DNA from: Campylobacterales bacterium
GTDB taxonomy: Bacteria; Campylobacterota; Campylobacteria; Campylobacterales; JALSKU01
Direction: 5' to 3'
Assembly: GCA_027023175.1 (NCBI GenBank)
Contig: JALVWW010000321.1
Coordinates: 1-24,579 of the forward strand
Length of the DNA: 24,579 nt
Below the pieces are notes generated by a model. That model did not search any database, had not been told where the DNA came from, and worked only from the letters and a program-made list of their open reading frames with translations. The position numbers and the translations under genes are program-made. This document shows, piece after piece, positions 1 to 7,885 of this stretch (positions within the stretch are counted from its first letter, which is position 1; the number at the start of each line of letters is the position of its first letter).

Positions 1-165
1 AGTGGAAAAATACTCAAAGAGACTTTTTTAGAAGATAAACTATCTTTGCTTGAAGAGAAGTTTTTGCTTTTAGAAGAAAAAGAGCAATATTTCAATATGA
101 GCGAAGATATAAAAAGTTGCAGGTATTGCCCATATACGATGCTTTGCGGAAGGGATGAGATATGA
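1..165 (+). CDS. addB: AddB nuclease/helicase-like subunit, C-terminal end only (partial)
   Basis: The window opens inside this gene: 54 codons in frame from base 1 end at the TGA at 163-165. The visible tail has cysteines spaced C-x2-C-x5-C (fragment residues 40, 43 and 49, around SCRYCPYTMLC). That is the spacing of the last three iron-sulfur ligands at the C-terminus of AddB-type PD-(D/E)XK nucleases, where they staple the nuclease domain. AddB works with AddA to resect double-strand breaks and load RecA in the cytoplasm. The stop overlaps the addA start by four bases (ATGA), indicating translational coupling. The nuclease active site lies upstream and cannot be checked. The call rests on the cysteine pattern and the addA neighbour; another PD-(D/E)XK protein is possible. 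Confidence 0.75.
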   Translation, partial: SGKILKETFLEDKLSLLEEKFLLLEEKEQYFNMSEDIKSCRYCPYTMLCGRDEI

Positions 166-2891
166 GTAGATTTGAGCCGTTTATCGCTTATGAGGCAAGT
201 GCGGGAAGTGGAAAAACTTTTGCACTAACTCTTAGATATATTTCGCTACTTTTTTTAAGAAATCAACCATCTAAGATATTGACGCTCACTTTTACCAACA
301 AAGCTTCCAATGAGATGAAGATAAGGATAGAAAAAACTCTTAAAAATCTTGATAAAAGCGGATATGAGGTGGAGTTAGATGAATTATCAAAACTATTGGA
401 TATGGATAAGCAAAAGATACTAAGCCAAAAAGATGAAATATATAAAAAATTTTTAAAAAGTGAAAATTATATCTTGACAATTGATAAATTTTGCTCTTTG
501 ATCTTAAGAAAATTTGCTTTTTATATCGGCTTGATGCCTGATTTTACGGTAGAGCAAAAGGAGAGTGTATCTCTTGTGTTGATGAAGTTTATCTCATATC
601 TAAAAAATGACTCTTTTTATGATGATTTTATAAAATTCAGTGTTTATGAAGAGAAAAAGCTAAATGCCATTTTCAATATATTTTACTACTTTTATGAAAA
701 GTTTTATAAAATGCCTCCTCCAAAGGAGCAAAAAGGGTTTGATGAGGCAAAAATTTTAGATCTTTTTAACTCCTTAAAAAAAGAGATACTCAAATGCGAA
801 AAGCTATCAAAATCGGGGGAAAAAGCTCTTGAAATTGACTCGGTTGAGAATATTTACAAACAGACCTGGTTTGCAAAAGAGTCCTTAAGCGAATACTCAT
901 ATTTTAAAAAGTGTTTTTGCAACTCTTGGGATGAGAAATTTATAAAGCTTAAACAGATGATAAAATCATACATTTTGTATAAAGAATCAAAATATATAAA
1001 TAATCTTTTAAACTTTTTTCATCTTTTTAAGGAGGCAAATTTTAGAGTAAAAAAAGAGATTAATGATTTGCAATTTTTGGATATTTCCAATTTGACTTAT
1101 AAGGTTTTGAATGAAGCTATTGATAGGGAGTTTTTTTACTTTAGGTTGGATGCAAAATTTGATCATATCCTTTTAGATGAATTTCAAGATACAAGTATAT
1201 TGCAGTTTGAGATACTTAAGCCTTTGTTTGATGAGATAAGCTCAGGCGAAGGAGTAAGCACTCAAAGAAGTATCTTTTATGTAGGAGATGTGAAACAATC
1301 TATTTATAGATTTAGAGGGGGAAGCAAAGAGCTATTTTATGCGGTTGCCTCAAAGTATAATTTAGAATTCAAAAGGCTCAATGTAAATTATAGAAGTAAA
1401 AAAGAGATAGTAGAGTTTGTCAATGATACTTTTTTGGGTGTAATGGACGGCTATTTTAGGCAAAAAGCTTATGATGGTAGCTTAAATGGATATGTAGAAG
1501 TATTTAAGTGTGATGAAGTATTGGAGTCTTTAAAAAAGTCTTTAAAAAAGCTTTTTAAAGCAGGTGTTAAAGATAATGATATTGCTATATTGACATATAC
1601 AAATGATGATGCATTTGCGATAGAAGAGGAGATTAAAAAAGAGTTTAAAGGAATTGGTATTGCAACTCAAGCTAACATGCTGCTTTTATCATCAAATGAG
1701 GTAAAGATTGTTTTGGAGTGCATGAAGTATCTCTATTTTAAAGAGGAATTTTTTAAGAGCAATCTTTTAGCTTTGCTTGGCAAGGATATAGATGAAGAGA
1801 TAGATCTTAGTGAGCTTAGCACATCTCTTTTGCCGCTTGATTTTACATACAGATGTATAGAAAAGTTTGGACTGTGTAGTGAAGCTATTTTAGAGTTTTT
1901 AAATGAGACAAGAGGATATGATGATATAGAGAGTTTGCTGTTCCATCTTGATGAGTTTAGCGTACAACTTCCTCAGCCTGAGATAAAGGGGGTAAAGATA
2001 CTTACTATTCACAAGTCAAAAGGGTTAGAGTTTAGACATTTGTTGGTGTGCGATAGGCTGAAAAGAAAAAGTGGTGATAGAAGCTCTTTTATACTATATC
2101 AAGATGGCTTGGAGTTGAAAGATATATTTTTAAAGGTAAAAAATAGAGAATTTATAGATGAAGATTATCACAGGGCTTTGGAGTATGAAAAAAAATTATC
2201 CAAAGAGGATGAGTTAAATGCTATGTATGTAGCATTTACAAGAGCTAAAGAGTCGCTTTTTATCTTTGCAAAAGAGAAAAATTCAGCTTTTGATTATTTA
2301 AGTCTTGAGCCTGAAAAAAGAGGAGTATTTCCAAAAGGTAAAAAAGAGATAGCCAATTTTAAACAAAAAGTATGTGAGTATGAAGAGCCGAAAGTACAAA
2401 AACAAGAGATACTTTCCCAAGATAAGGAAATAAAAAGAGAGGATGACTTTGAAGCTATAAACTTTGGGCTTGCCACTCATTATATGCTTGAGATGTTAAA
2501 AGATTTTGAAAAAAGTTCTTTAAAAACCGCTTATGAAGCTACTAAAAATCACTTCCTTGACATTTTAGGTATTGAAAAGTTAGAAGATATAATAAATAGA
2601 GTTAACAATCTTTTAAAAAATAGAGAGTTTTTAGATATGGTTGGCTCTAAAAATATCTATAAAGAGTTACCCGTAATATTTGAAAATGAGCTAAAGCAGA
2701 TAGATTTGCTTATAGAGGATAAAGAGAGTATAACAATAGTTGACTATAAAACTTCTGCTCAAGTTCAAAATGAGCATATAAAGCAGGTGTCAAACTATAT
2801 ACAAATCATAAAAGAGATAAAAAACAAAGAGACAAAAGGGTATCTTTGCTATCTAAAAAAAGATGAGATAAAATTTATAAAGGTAAAATAA
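162..2891 (+). CDS. addA: AddA-type (RecB-like) ATP-dependent helicase-nuclease
   Basis: This UvrD/RecB-family superfamily 1 helicase of 909 residues should unwind and degrade DNA from double-strand ends together with AddB, feeding RecA-dependent repair. Motifs in order: Walker A ASAGSGKT at residues 12-19, motif Ia LTFTNKAS, Walker B DEFQD near 339-343, motif III GDVKQSIYRFRGG, motif IV NYRS, motif V TIHKSKGLEF, and motif VI YVAFTRAK. The C-terminal nuclease domain keeps the GLATH histidine (H773) and the IDLLIED...VDYKTS core with D861 and K863, so the nuclease looks intact. The length is at the short end for AddA but usual for Campylobacterota RecB-like helicases. The ATG at 162 overlaps the stop of addB, and the TAA shares one base with the next ATG (TAATG), so the three genes are probably one operon. 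AddA is preferred over RecB because the upstream partner is AddB-like and no RecC is present. Confidence 0.92.
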   Translation: MSRFEPFIAYEASAGSGKTFALTLRYISLLFLRNQPSKILTLTFTNKASNEMKIRIEKTLKNLDKSGYEVELDELSKLLDMDKQKILSQKDEIYKKFLKSENYILTIDKFCSLILRKFAFYIGLMPDFTVEQKESVSLVLMKFISYLKNDSFYDDFIKFSVYEEKKLNAIFNIFYYFYEKFYKMPPPKEQKGFDEAKILDLFNSLKKEILKCEKLSKSGEKALEIDSVENIYKQTWFAKESLSEYSYFKKCFCNSWDEKFIKLKQMIKSYILYKESKYINNLLNFFHLFKEANFRVKKEINDLQFLDISNLTYKVLNEAIDREFFYFRLDAKFDHILLDEFQDTSILQFEILKPLFDEISSGEGVSTQRSIFYVGDVKQSIYRFRGGSKELFYAVASKYNLEFKRLNVNYRSKKEIVEFVNDTFLGVMDGYFRQKAYDGSLNGYVEVFKCDEVLESLKKSLKKLFKAGVKDNDIAILTYTNDDAFAIEEEIKKEFKGIGIATQANMLLLSSNEVKIVLECMKYLYFKEEFFKSNLLALLGKDIDEEIDLSELSTSLLPLDFTYRCIEKFGLCSEAILEFLNETRGYDDIESLLFHLDEFSVQLPQPEIKGVKILTIHKSKGLEFRHLLVCDRLKRKSGDRSSFILYQDGLELKDIFLKVKNREFIDEDYHRALEYEKKLSKEDELNAMYVAFTRAKESLFIFAKEKNSAFDYLSLEPEKRGVFPKGKKEIANFKQKVCEYEEPKVQKQEILSQDKEIKREDDFEAINFGLATHYMLEMLKDFEKSSLKTAYEATKNHFLDILGIEKLEDIINRVNNLLKNREFLDMVGSKNIYKELPVIFENELKQIDLLIEDKESITIVDYKTSAQVQNEHIKQVSNYIQIIKEIKNKETKGYLCYLKKDEIKFIKVK

Positions 2892-3181
2892 TGTCTAAAG
2901 AGTATGATGTATTGGTGGTAGTTGAGGTTGAAAATCTTGAGGATAAGGCGGCGTTTGACAAATATTTAAAAAGAGAGGGACTTGTAGAGATAGAGGGTGA
3001 AGAGTTTGCATATAAAGGTGTCAGTGCAACACCGCTTTTTAACACAAGAGCTTTTTTGGAAGATGTTTTTAAAAAAGCTTTAAAAAAGGGTAAAGGTTTT
3101 GATAACTTCAAGATGATAGTCCAACTTGGAGAAAATCCTCTTGAAATTTATAAGTACAACAAAGAAACGAAGAGTTTTTAG
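2891..3181 (+). CDS. Small conserved-looking protein of unknown function
   Basis: I do not recognise this 96-residue protein. It has no signal peptide or membrane segment and is rich in Lys and Glu. A hydrophobic strand (YDVLVVVEV, residues 5-13) is followed by an acidic helix, a short strand pair (EGEEFAYKGVS), a long helix (FLEDVFKKALKKG) and another strand (FKMIVQLG). This beta-alpha-beta order would suit a small ferredoxin-like fold, which is inference from the pattern only. The ATG shares a base with the addA stop, so it is almost certainly co-translated with addAB. A link to DNA repair is possible but unsupported. Its TAG ends inside the 5' end of the following broken elyC-like frame. 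Coding potential is supported by the overlap and the amphipathic pattern. Confidence 0.8.
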   Translation: MSKEYDVLVVVEVENLEDKAAFDKYLKREGLVEIEGEEFAYKGVSATPLFNTRAFLEDVFKKALKKGKGFDNFKMIVQLGENPLEIYKYNKETKSF

Positions 3182-3964
3182 TGAGTTTTTTTATATCATC
3201 TCCAAGTTGTTCACCTATTTGGTTTTACCTCCCGGGATTTTTATAGTTATACTTTTTGCAGCTTCGTTATATGTAAAAAGATATAAAAAATTTTTTCTTT
3301 TCAGTGCGGTTGCATTTTATCTTTTAAGCAATACAACGATATCCAATATGCTGCTGTCGCCTTTGGAAAAACCGTATGCCAAACTTTCTGATATAAAAGA
3401 TGCGGACATGGTGGTAGTTTTAGGGGGTGGCAGGATAAAAGGCTCTTCAAATCTTCCACTTTCACAAAGTGCCTTTAAAAGAGTTATGCGGGGCTGATGA
3501 TAGCAAAACAGAAAAATCTTCCACTTCTTTTTAGCGGAGGCGGTATAGATAGTAAATACAGTGAAGCAGATACATTTATACAAACACTAAATGAACTTTC
3601 AAAATACCTTAAGATAAAAATTGATAAAAAACAGATATTGATAGAAGATAGAAGCTTAAATAGTTTTGAAAATGCAAAATATACAAAAGAAATTTTACAA
3701 AAAAGAGGAATTTTAGACCCTAAAATAATACTTGTGACATCTGTATATCATATGAAAAGAGCTATTAGAATATATCGATATTTCGGCATGAAAGTAGAGC
3801 CTTCGGCTACTGATTTTTTGATCAATTAAAAAAGTTTTGGTTTTTTTGATATTTTTCCAAATATGCAAGTGCTATACAAAAGCTATATGGCATTGCATGA
3901 ATATTTTTGGGATTTTAAGCCTTTATTTAAAATTGAAATAAAATTTAAAAACAGTTATATATAA
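3126..3964 (+). pseudogene. ElyC/SanA/YdcF-type (DUF218) envelope protein, broken by a frameshift and an in-frame stop
   Basis: Three pieces together make a DUF218 protein. Piece one (3126-3497) has a two-segment membrane N-terminus and the family motif VVVLGGG, then runs into TGA at 3495-3497. Piece two (3497-3829) lies in the -1 frame and carries LLFSGGG, SEAD, the S-x-NSFENAKYT block and VTSVYHMKRA. It ends at a TAA at 3827-3829 right after PSATDFLIN. Reading on in the same frame gives FFDIFPNMQVLYKSYMALHE and then TAA at 3962-3964, which matches the usual C-terminal block of the family (FLPN...ALHEYLG). A fifth G in the G4 run at 3490-3493 would repair the first lesion; one base change would remove the second stop. 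The TGA and the next ATG overlap as TGATG, so the halves could be translationally coupled. The start is uncertain: TTG at 3126 or 3207; no in-frame ATG is near. Intact relatives act in the cell envelope. Confidence 0.82.
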
Positions 3965-3987
3965 GTTATATTTTATATTTTATTTTA

Positions 3988-3993
3988 TATAAT
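3988..3993 (+). promoter_or_regulatory. Candidate -10 box for the exported-protein operon
   Basis: TATAAT sits about 30 bases upstream of the ATG at 4024, in a nearly pure A/T stretch (3965-4012). There is no obvious -35 hexamer, as is common for housekeeping promoters in Campylobacterota. The ribosome binding site TAAGG at 4012-4016 follows with good spacing. In such AT-rich DNA a TATAAT match is weak evidence on its own. Confidence 0.4.
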
Positions 3994-4023
3994 TATTTTT
4001 TTATAAAATATTAAGGTTATGGT

Positions 4024-5967
4024 ATGAAAAAGATATTTTTTATTTTGTTGCTCTCTTTGGGTCTGCAGGCTTCTTATAATCCGCAAGGTATATTTGTATG
4101 GTATAAAATAAAAAAACTAAACCATAAATATGATACCTATTCACTGTATCTAATATTGAATACACCTAAAATTGGGTATTCAAATGGTAAGATATATTTT
4201 GTATATCCCATGCAAAAACGATGGGAAACAACATGGCAAAAGGCAAATAACTATTGTAAAACATTGGACTTTGAAGGACTTAAGTGGAGATTGCCAACCA
4301 AAAAGGAGGCATACAATTGGTATAAATATGGTCGTTTATACACTTATAAATATGGAGGTAGAAATGTATTTATACAAAAAAAAGGTTATACATATGATAT
4401 AGAACGAAACCATGTGTATAAGCCGGATTTTCCAAAAGGATTTTACTGTGTTCCCAAAAAGGGAGGCTTAAAATACAAATATCCTTTAATGAAAGTTGCA
4501 AAAGATATATTTTTGATGTATGAAAAGAGAGTAAAAAGTCTTTCAAAACCTTTGCCTAAGCCTAAAAAACCTATTATAGAAAAGTTTTCTCCCCCTAAAA
4601 AAGGAGAGTTTGAAAAAACCAAGGATTACAAAAAAAGAGTAGCAAAAGAAAAATCAATCTATGAAACAAAAAAACAAGAAAAACTAAAACAATATGAAGA
4701 AGTTTTAAAAAATTGGAGATACAAAAACGGTCTAATAAAAAAATATGCCAAAGAGCAGTCAAATATACTTAAAAATATGAAAAACAAACTTGAAGCCGGT
4801 GCTGTTGGAATGGCTATGTTTATAAAATATGGTTCGCCAAAAATAATAAATGTAAAATATGATGCCGATAAAGAACAGTTTGATATGGATATCGTTTCAT
4901 CAAGGGTAGATAAAATATATGTGAAAGACTCAAGTAAGTTAAGAAATGCCACAAGGGCAAAAAATATCATGGTTTTCAATACTGATAATGAATTGATAAT
5001 AACAATAAAAAATCCTTACCCGCTTGATAGATTTCAAGGTGTTGATTTGCAGAGATTGGGAAAATTTGACTATTTAGCTGTTGGAAGCAAGAATGTGTTT
5101 GACAATGAATTAAAATTTGCAAATATACATATCAATAAAGGTGCTCAAATAGATATATTTTTACCAAAAAGTGAAGACAAAGGTTTTTACAGTTTTGGTA
5201 AATTTTTATTTACCAATAATACGCACTATCATGTTCATGGCAGTATAAAGTATGATAAAAGTATAAAGTCAAAAACAAAAGTTATAAAAAAATATAAATT
5301 TAAAAAACATATTACAGTAAAAGTTCCGTTAAAATATGCCAGATTATTTAAAGAAACGATTCAAAATCATAGGAAATTTCAACCCAAAATTATGTTTGAA
5401 GCAAATGGCAAAAATATAAAATTTAAATATGTTAAAAATTTCAAAGATATGAACGCTTTTATACAAAAACTTATTTTTGATGATGCATATAATGATGTAG
5501 AAAAACTTAAAAAGTATATTTCATCACATAAAGATTCAAAATATTATAAAAAAGCGCAAAAAAGGCTTTTGCAGCTTGAGAGATTTTACAAAGGATACAC
5601 TCCCAAGATGCCGTTTTATGTTGAAGGGTGCAAAGGATATTACCCTTCCAATCTTATAAGTATCCATTTAGACAAATTTGTAAAAAATCCAAAAGAGATA
5701 ATACCAGACTTTTGGGATAAAATTACATGGAGCGGATTGTGTAGAAAAGGTCTGCTCAGCGGTAGCGGAAAACTTAAAATGTCAACTGCTGACGGTAGAT
5801 TTTATATCACTATTGAGGGTAAAATGAAAGAGGGATTTTTTACTGGAAAAGTTGAAAGAGATATTTCAAAACATAAAAGTTCTGTTTTTTGGAATAGTGA
5901 TAATATAGAAAAAGATATAAAGCTTGATAGCTATAAAGATTTTCAAAATTATCAAAGTGGATTGTAA
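4024..5967 (+). CDS. Large exported protein with Lcl/DUF1566-like segment and MORN-like tail, function unknown
   Basis: Residues 1-17 are a clear signal peptide (MKKIFFILLLSLGLQAS), so this 647-residue protein is exported. Residues 66-143 resemble the Lcl_C/DUF1566 family: W-x(4)-A-x2-YC (C78), then KWRLPTKKE (88-95) and a closing FYCV (C142). These are the landmarks of the domain, with a probable C78-C142 disulfide. A Lys/Glu-rich, probably coiled segment with KPxKP runs follows (about 170-260), then a long beta-rich middle without a family I can name. A helical stretch near 490-525 (DAYNDVEKLKKYISSHKDS) looks like a TPR-type repeat. Near 585-620, GSGKLKMSTADGRFY and GKMKEGFFTGKVE resemble MORN repeats. 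The gene starts an apparent three-gene operon, nine bases from the next ATG. AAGG at 4013-4016 supports the start. Confidence 0.85.
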   Translation: MKKIFFILLLSLGLQASYNPQGIFVWYKIKKLNHKYDTYSLYLILNTPKIGYSNGKIYFVYPMQKRWETTWQKANNYCKTLDFEGLKWRLPTKKEAYNWYKYGRLYTYKYGGRNVFIQKKGYTYDIERNHVYKPDFPKGFYCVPKKGGLKYKYPLMKVAKDIFLMYEKRVKSLSKPLPKPKKPIIEKFSPPKKGEFEKTKDYKKRVAKEKSIYETKKQEKLKQYEEVLKNWRYKNGLIKKYAKEQSNILKNMKNKLEAGAVGMAMFIKYGSPKIINVKYDADKEQFDMDIVSSRVDKIYVKDSSKLRNATRAKNIMVFNTDNELIITIKNPYPLDRFQGVDLQRLGKFDYLAVGSKNVFDNELKFANIHINKGAQIDIFLPKSEDKGFYSFGKFLFTNNTHYHVHGSIKYDKSIKSKTKVIKKYKFKKHITVKVPLKYARLFKETIQNHRKFQPKIMFEANGKNIKFKYVKNFKDMNAFIQKLIFDDAYNDVEKLKKYISSHKDSKYYKKAQKRLLQLERFYKGYTPKMPFYVEGCKGYYPSNLISIHLDKFVKNPKEIIPDFWDKITWSGLCRKGLLSGSGKLKMSTADGRFYITIEGKMKEGFFTGKVERDISKHKSSVFWNSDNIEKDIKLDSYKDFQNYQSGL

Positions 5968-5976
5968 GGAAATAAA

Positions 5977-7050
5977 ATGAAGAAGATATTTGTACTTTTG
6001 GGGCTCATGCTTATAACATCTGTGTATGCGATTACATTTGTAGATGAAAAAAATTATGCTGATGAGATTGTGGGTGATCCACATTTAAAAGGGGCAAAAT
6101 TTGTCGGAGATACTATATGGGAGGATGAGCCTATAAATGCAAAAAGAAATTATATTACTTATTCTCAGGCAAGAAAGTATTGTAAAGAGCTAAAACTTTT
6201 GGGTATCAAAAGATGGCAACTTCCTAGCAAGATTGATTTTAAAGTGCTTGATACAGATATGCATAGATTAAGATACAGGGCTTTTGCTCCAAGGTATTTT
6301 AACTGGTATTTTACAAGAGATGAGTATAATGATGAGGAGGTATATGCAGTAGATATATCTACCAATAAAACTCCATATATAACTACAACAAAGATGAATG
6401 GAAAAAATTCCGTAAGATGTGTGCTAAATCCAAATATTTATAATAAATTCCGTTTAAAACAGGCTAAAATGGTAGCAAGCAATGGAAAATTGGAAGATTA
6501 TATAAAAGCTTTTCTGCTAAGCGGTAAAAAAGAGTATATCAAAAAGGCTCTAAAGTTGGCAAAAAACAGAAAAGAGAAGGCAAAGATAGAGGCAGCTTTA
6601 TTTAAATATTTAGGTTTTTTTAAAGTTTTTGATTTGGTAAAAAATGGTGAAGTTATAAGCAAAAAAGAGGATAACTTTGATACAAACAGTGCTATTTTAG
6701 CAGCTATGCAAAAGTCAAAAGATTTAAAGTATAGATTTAAAATTATGCCAAAAAGAAATTCTCCTTTAAAATTAAGATATAACTCTTATAAGATTGTGTT
6801 TGATTTTGTTTTGGGTTTAAAGTATGATGTGGTGACCATGGGAATCGGACTTGGTCAAAAGAAAACTTTATATGTCAAAAAAGAGGTTGTTCTATCTCCA
6901 AAAAATAAGTATAAAACAGGTTTTGTAGTAGATTTCGGAAAAGTTAAACAAGCTGCCAAAGCAAGACTTTTTATAATCAATCAAAGCAAGAAACTTAAAA
7001 GTATCGTACTTCGGTTTAGTGTCGAAGATATCAAGGCGCAGTATAAATGA
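5977..7050 (+). CDS. Exported Lcl/DUF1566-domain protein
   Basis: A signal peptide ending near VYA (residues 1-18) precedes a recognisable Lcl_C/DUF1566 domain at about 35-150. The family landmarks are SQARKYC (C69), RWQLPS (79-84), FNWYFTRDE (108-116), VYAVDIS and the closing SVRCV (C148). C69 and C148 probably form a disulfide. The rest (150-357) has a Lys-rich helical stretch and then beta-rich sequence that I cannot assign. The domain occurs in many exported and surface proteins, but its role is not established to my knowledge. The protein is a shorter relative of the product of the gene just upstream, sharing the YC...W-x-LP core. Its stop overlaps the next start by four bases (ATGA), so it is co-translated with the cysteine-repeat protein. 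Confidence 0.85.
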   Translation: MKKIFVLLGLMLITSVYAITFVDEKNYADEIVGDPHLKGAKFVGDTIWEDEPINAKRNYITYSQARKYCKELKLLGIKRWQLPSKIDFKVLDTDMHRLRYRAFAPRYFNWYFTRDEYNDEEVYAVDISTNKTPYITTTKMNGKNSVRCVLNPNIYNKFRLKQAKMVASNGKLEDYIKAFLLSGKKEYIKKALKLAKNRKEKAKIEAALFKYLGFFKVFDLVKNGEVISKKEDNFDTNSAILAAMQKSKDLKYRFKIMPKRNSPLKLRYNSYKIVFDFVLGLKYDVVTMGIGLGQKKTLYVKKEVVLSPKNKYKTGFVVDFGKVKQAAKARLFIINQSKKLKSIVLRFSVEDIKAQYK

Positions 7051-7595
7051 AAAAATTAATTTTTTTAATTTGTATAGTTGTTGCTCTAATTGCTTCATCT
7101 TCAGAATTTGATATTGATGCTATACTTAAAGACGGAGGAAAGAGTGAGTCAGTCGGCAGCATCAAGTTAAACAAATTTAAAAAAGATAGTAAAAAAAGCT
7201 ATAGCAAACTATCTAAAGAGTTTCATGATAAGTACGAATATGAAGTCTCTTCTAAAGCAGTAGCTAAAAATTCATATTGTTTTAACTATAATATAAAAAA
7301 TGATAATGATAAAAATTTTTGTTTGGCTTTTGCCAATAATGATAAAAGCTATTGCTTTTCTCTGCCTGATAGAGAAAAAAATATATGCCTTGGATATTGC
7401 TTTGACACAACTCTTTCAAAAGCTGATAAAGCTTTTTGTTTGGCTTTGAAAAATAACAGCATCAACTACTGTTATGATTATAATCTAAAAGGCTATTACA
7501 AAGCGATGTGTCTGGGAAGATTTAATAAAAATAACTGCTTTACAATAAACAATGAAAAATATAAAAATATGTGCCTTGGAATATCTCTGCAATAA
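7047..7595 (+). CDS. Exported cysteine-pair repeat protein, unknown family
   Basis: A signal peptide (residues 1-19, KKLIFLICIVVALIASSS) leads into a Lys/Ser-rich linker and then a repeat region from about residue 75 to the end. Five units each carry a YCF- or NCF-type cysteine followed 8-14 residues later by a second cysteine in [FIM]CL[AG]: SYCF/FCLA, SYCF/ICLG, GYCF/FCLA, NYCY/MCLG and NNCF/MCLG. That makes ten cysteines in the mature region, all in matching positions, which suggests five disulfides or a metal- or cofactor-binding solenoid. I know of no named family with this pattern, and CxxCH heme sites are absent. The ATG overlaps the stop of the upstream Lcl-domain gene, so it is the third member of the operon. 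The 3' end almost touches the convergent gene at 7598. Confidence 0.82.
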   Translation: MKKLIFLICIVVALIASSSEFDIDAILKDGGKSESVGSIKLNKFKKDSKKSYSKLSKEFHDKYEYEVSSKAVAKNSYCFNYNIKNDNDKNFCLAFANNDKSYCFSLPDREKNICLGYCFDTTLSKADKAFCLALKNNSINYCYDYNLKGYYKAMCLGRFNKNNCFTINNEKYKNMCLGISLQ

Positions 7596-7597
7596 AA

Positions 7598-7885
7598 TTA
7601 CTCTCTTTTTTTCATGCCAAGCTGCAGTCTATAAGAGCCCGGAGTCCCGGGAGGCACCAAAGCTATCCTGTCGCCATCTTTTAGAACAGTACTTTTATCT
7701 ACTACTTTGCCGTTTAAAAATACCGCTTCTACATCACCTTCTTGTAAATGTAAGATATTTTCAATCAGATGATTGAAATCACACTCATCTTTGATGTCAA
7801 CTTTAGCATTGACATATTCTGTAATGCCCTGTTTTTTCAGCTTTTCTCTTATAAAAGAGAAAGCATTAAAAGTTATAGTGATCAT
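7598..7885 (-). CDS. MoaD/ThiS-family ubiquitin-like protein without a terminal di-glycine
   Basis: The 95-residue protein has the beta-grasp signature of MoaD/ThiS proteins: a first strand MITITFNAF, a helix, then VFLNGKVVDKSTVLKDGDRIALVPP. Sulfur-carrier members end in GG, which is thiocarboxylated. Here the chain continues as PPGTPGSYRLQLGMKKRE and there is no GG, so classical sulfur transfer would need trimming or is not its job. I recall a subgroup with this GTPG-[SP]-YR type of ending, of unclear function. The ATG overlaps the stop of the membrane-protein gene by four bases (ATGA), so it is the last gene of the minus-strand operon. It faces the plus-strand operon with two bases between the stop codons and no visible terminator. 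Confidence 0.72.
   Translation of the reverse strand: MITITFNAFSFIREKLKKQGITEYVNAKVDIKDECDFNHLIENILHLQEGDVEAVFLNGKVVDKSTVLKDGDRIALVPPGTPGSYRLQLGMKKRE

Noticed and set aside
2891..3181. Small protein with ferredoxin-like pattern as a Cas2-type nuclease
   Set aside because: No conserved aspartate after the first strand, no CRISPR repeats and no other cas genes in the window.
3490..3493. G run at the frameshift as a phase-variable tract
   Set aside because: Four or five G is far shorter than the tracts known to switch in Campylobacter or Helicobacter, and a second lesion is present downstream.
3483..3499. Programmed -1 ribosomal frameshift in the elyC-like gene
   Set aside because: The codons CGG GGC TGA do not form a usable slippery heptamer.
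3864..3897. Imperfect hairpin TGCAAGTGC.../...GGCATTGCA that first looked like a terminator after the elyC-like gene
   Set aside because: It lies inside the hidden coding continuation (MQVLYKSYMALHE), so the symmetry is probably incidental.
7552..7776. Plus-strand frame running from the cysteine-repeat gene into the MoaD-like gene
   Set aside because: No ribosome binding site, and both overlapping genes have clear family or repeat evidence.
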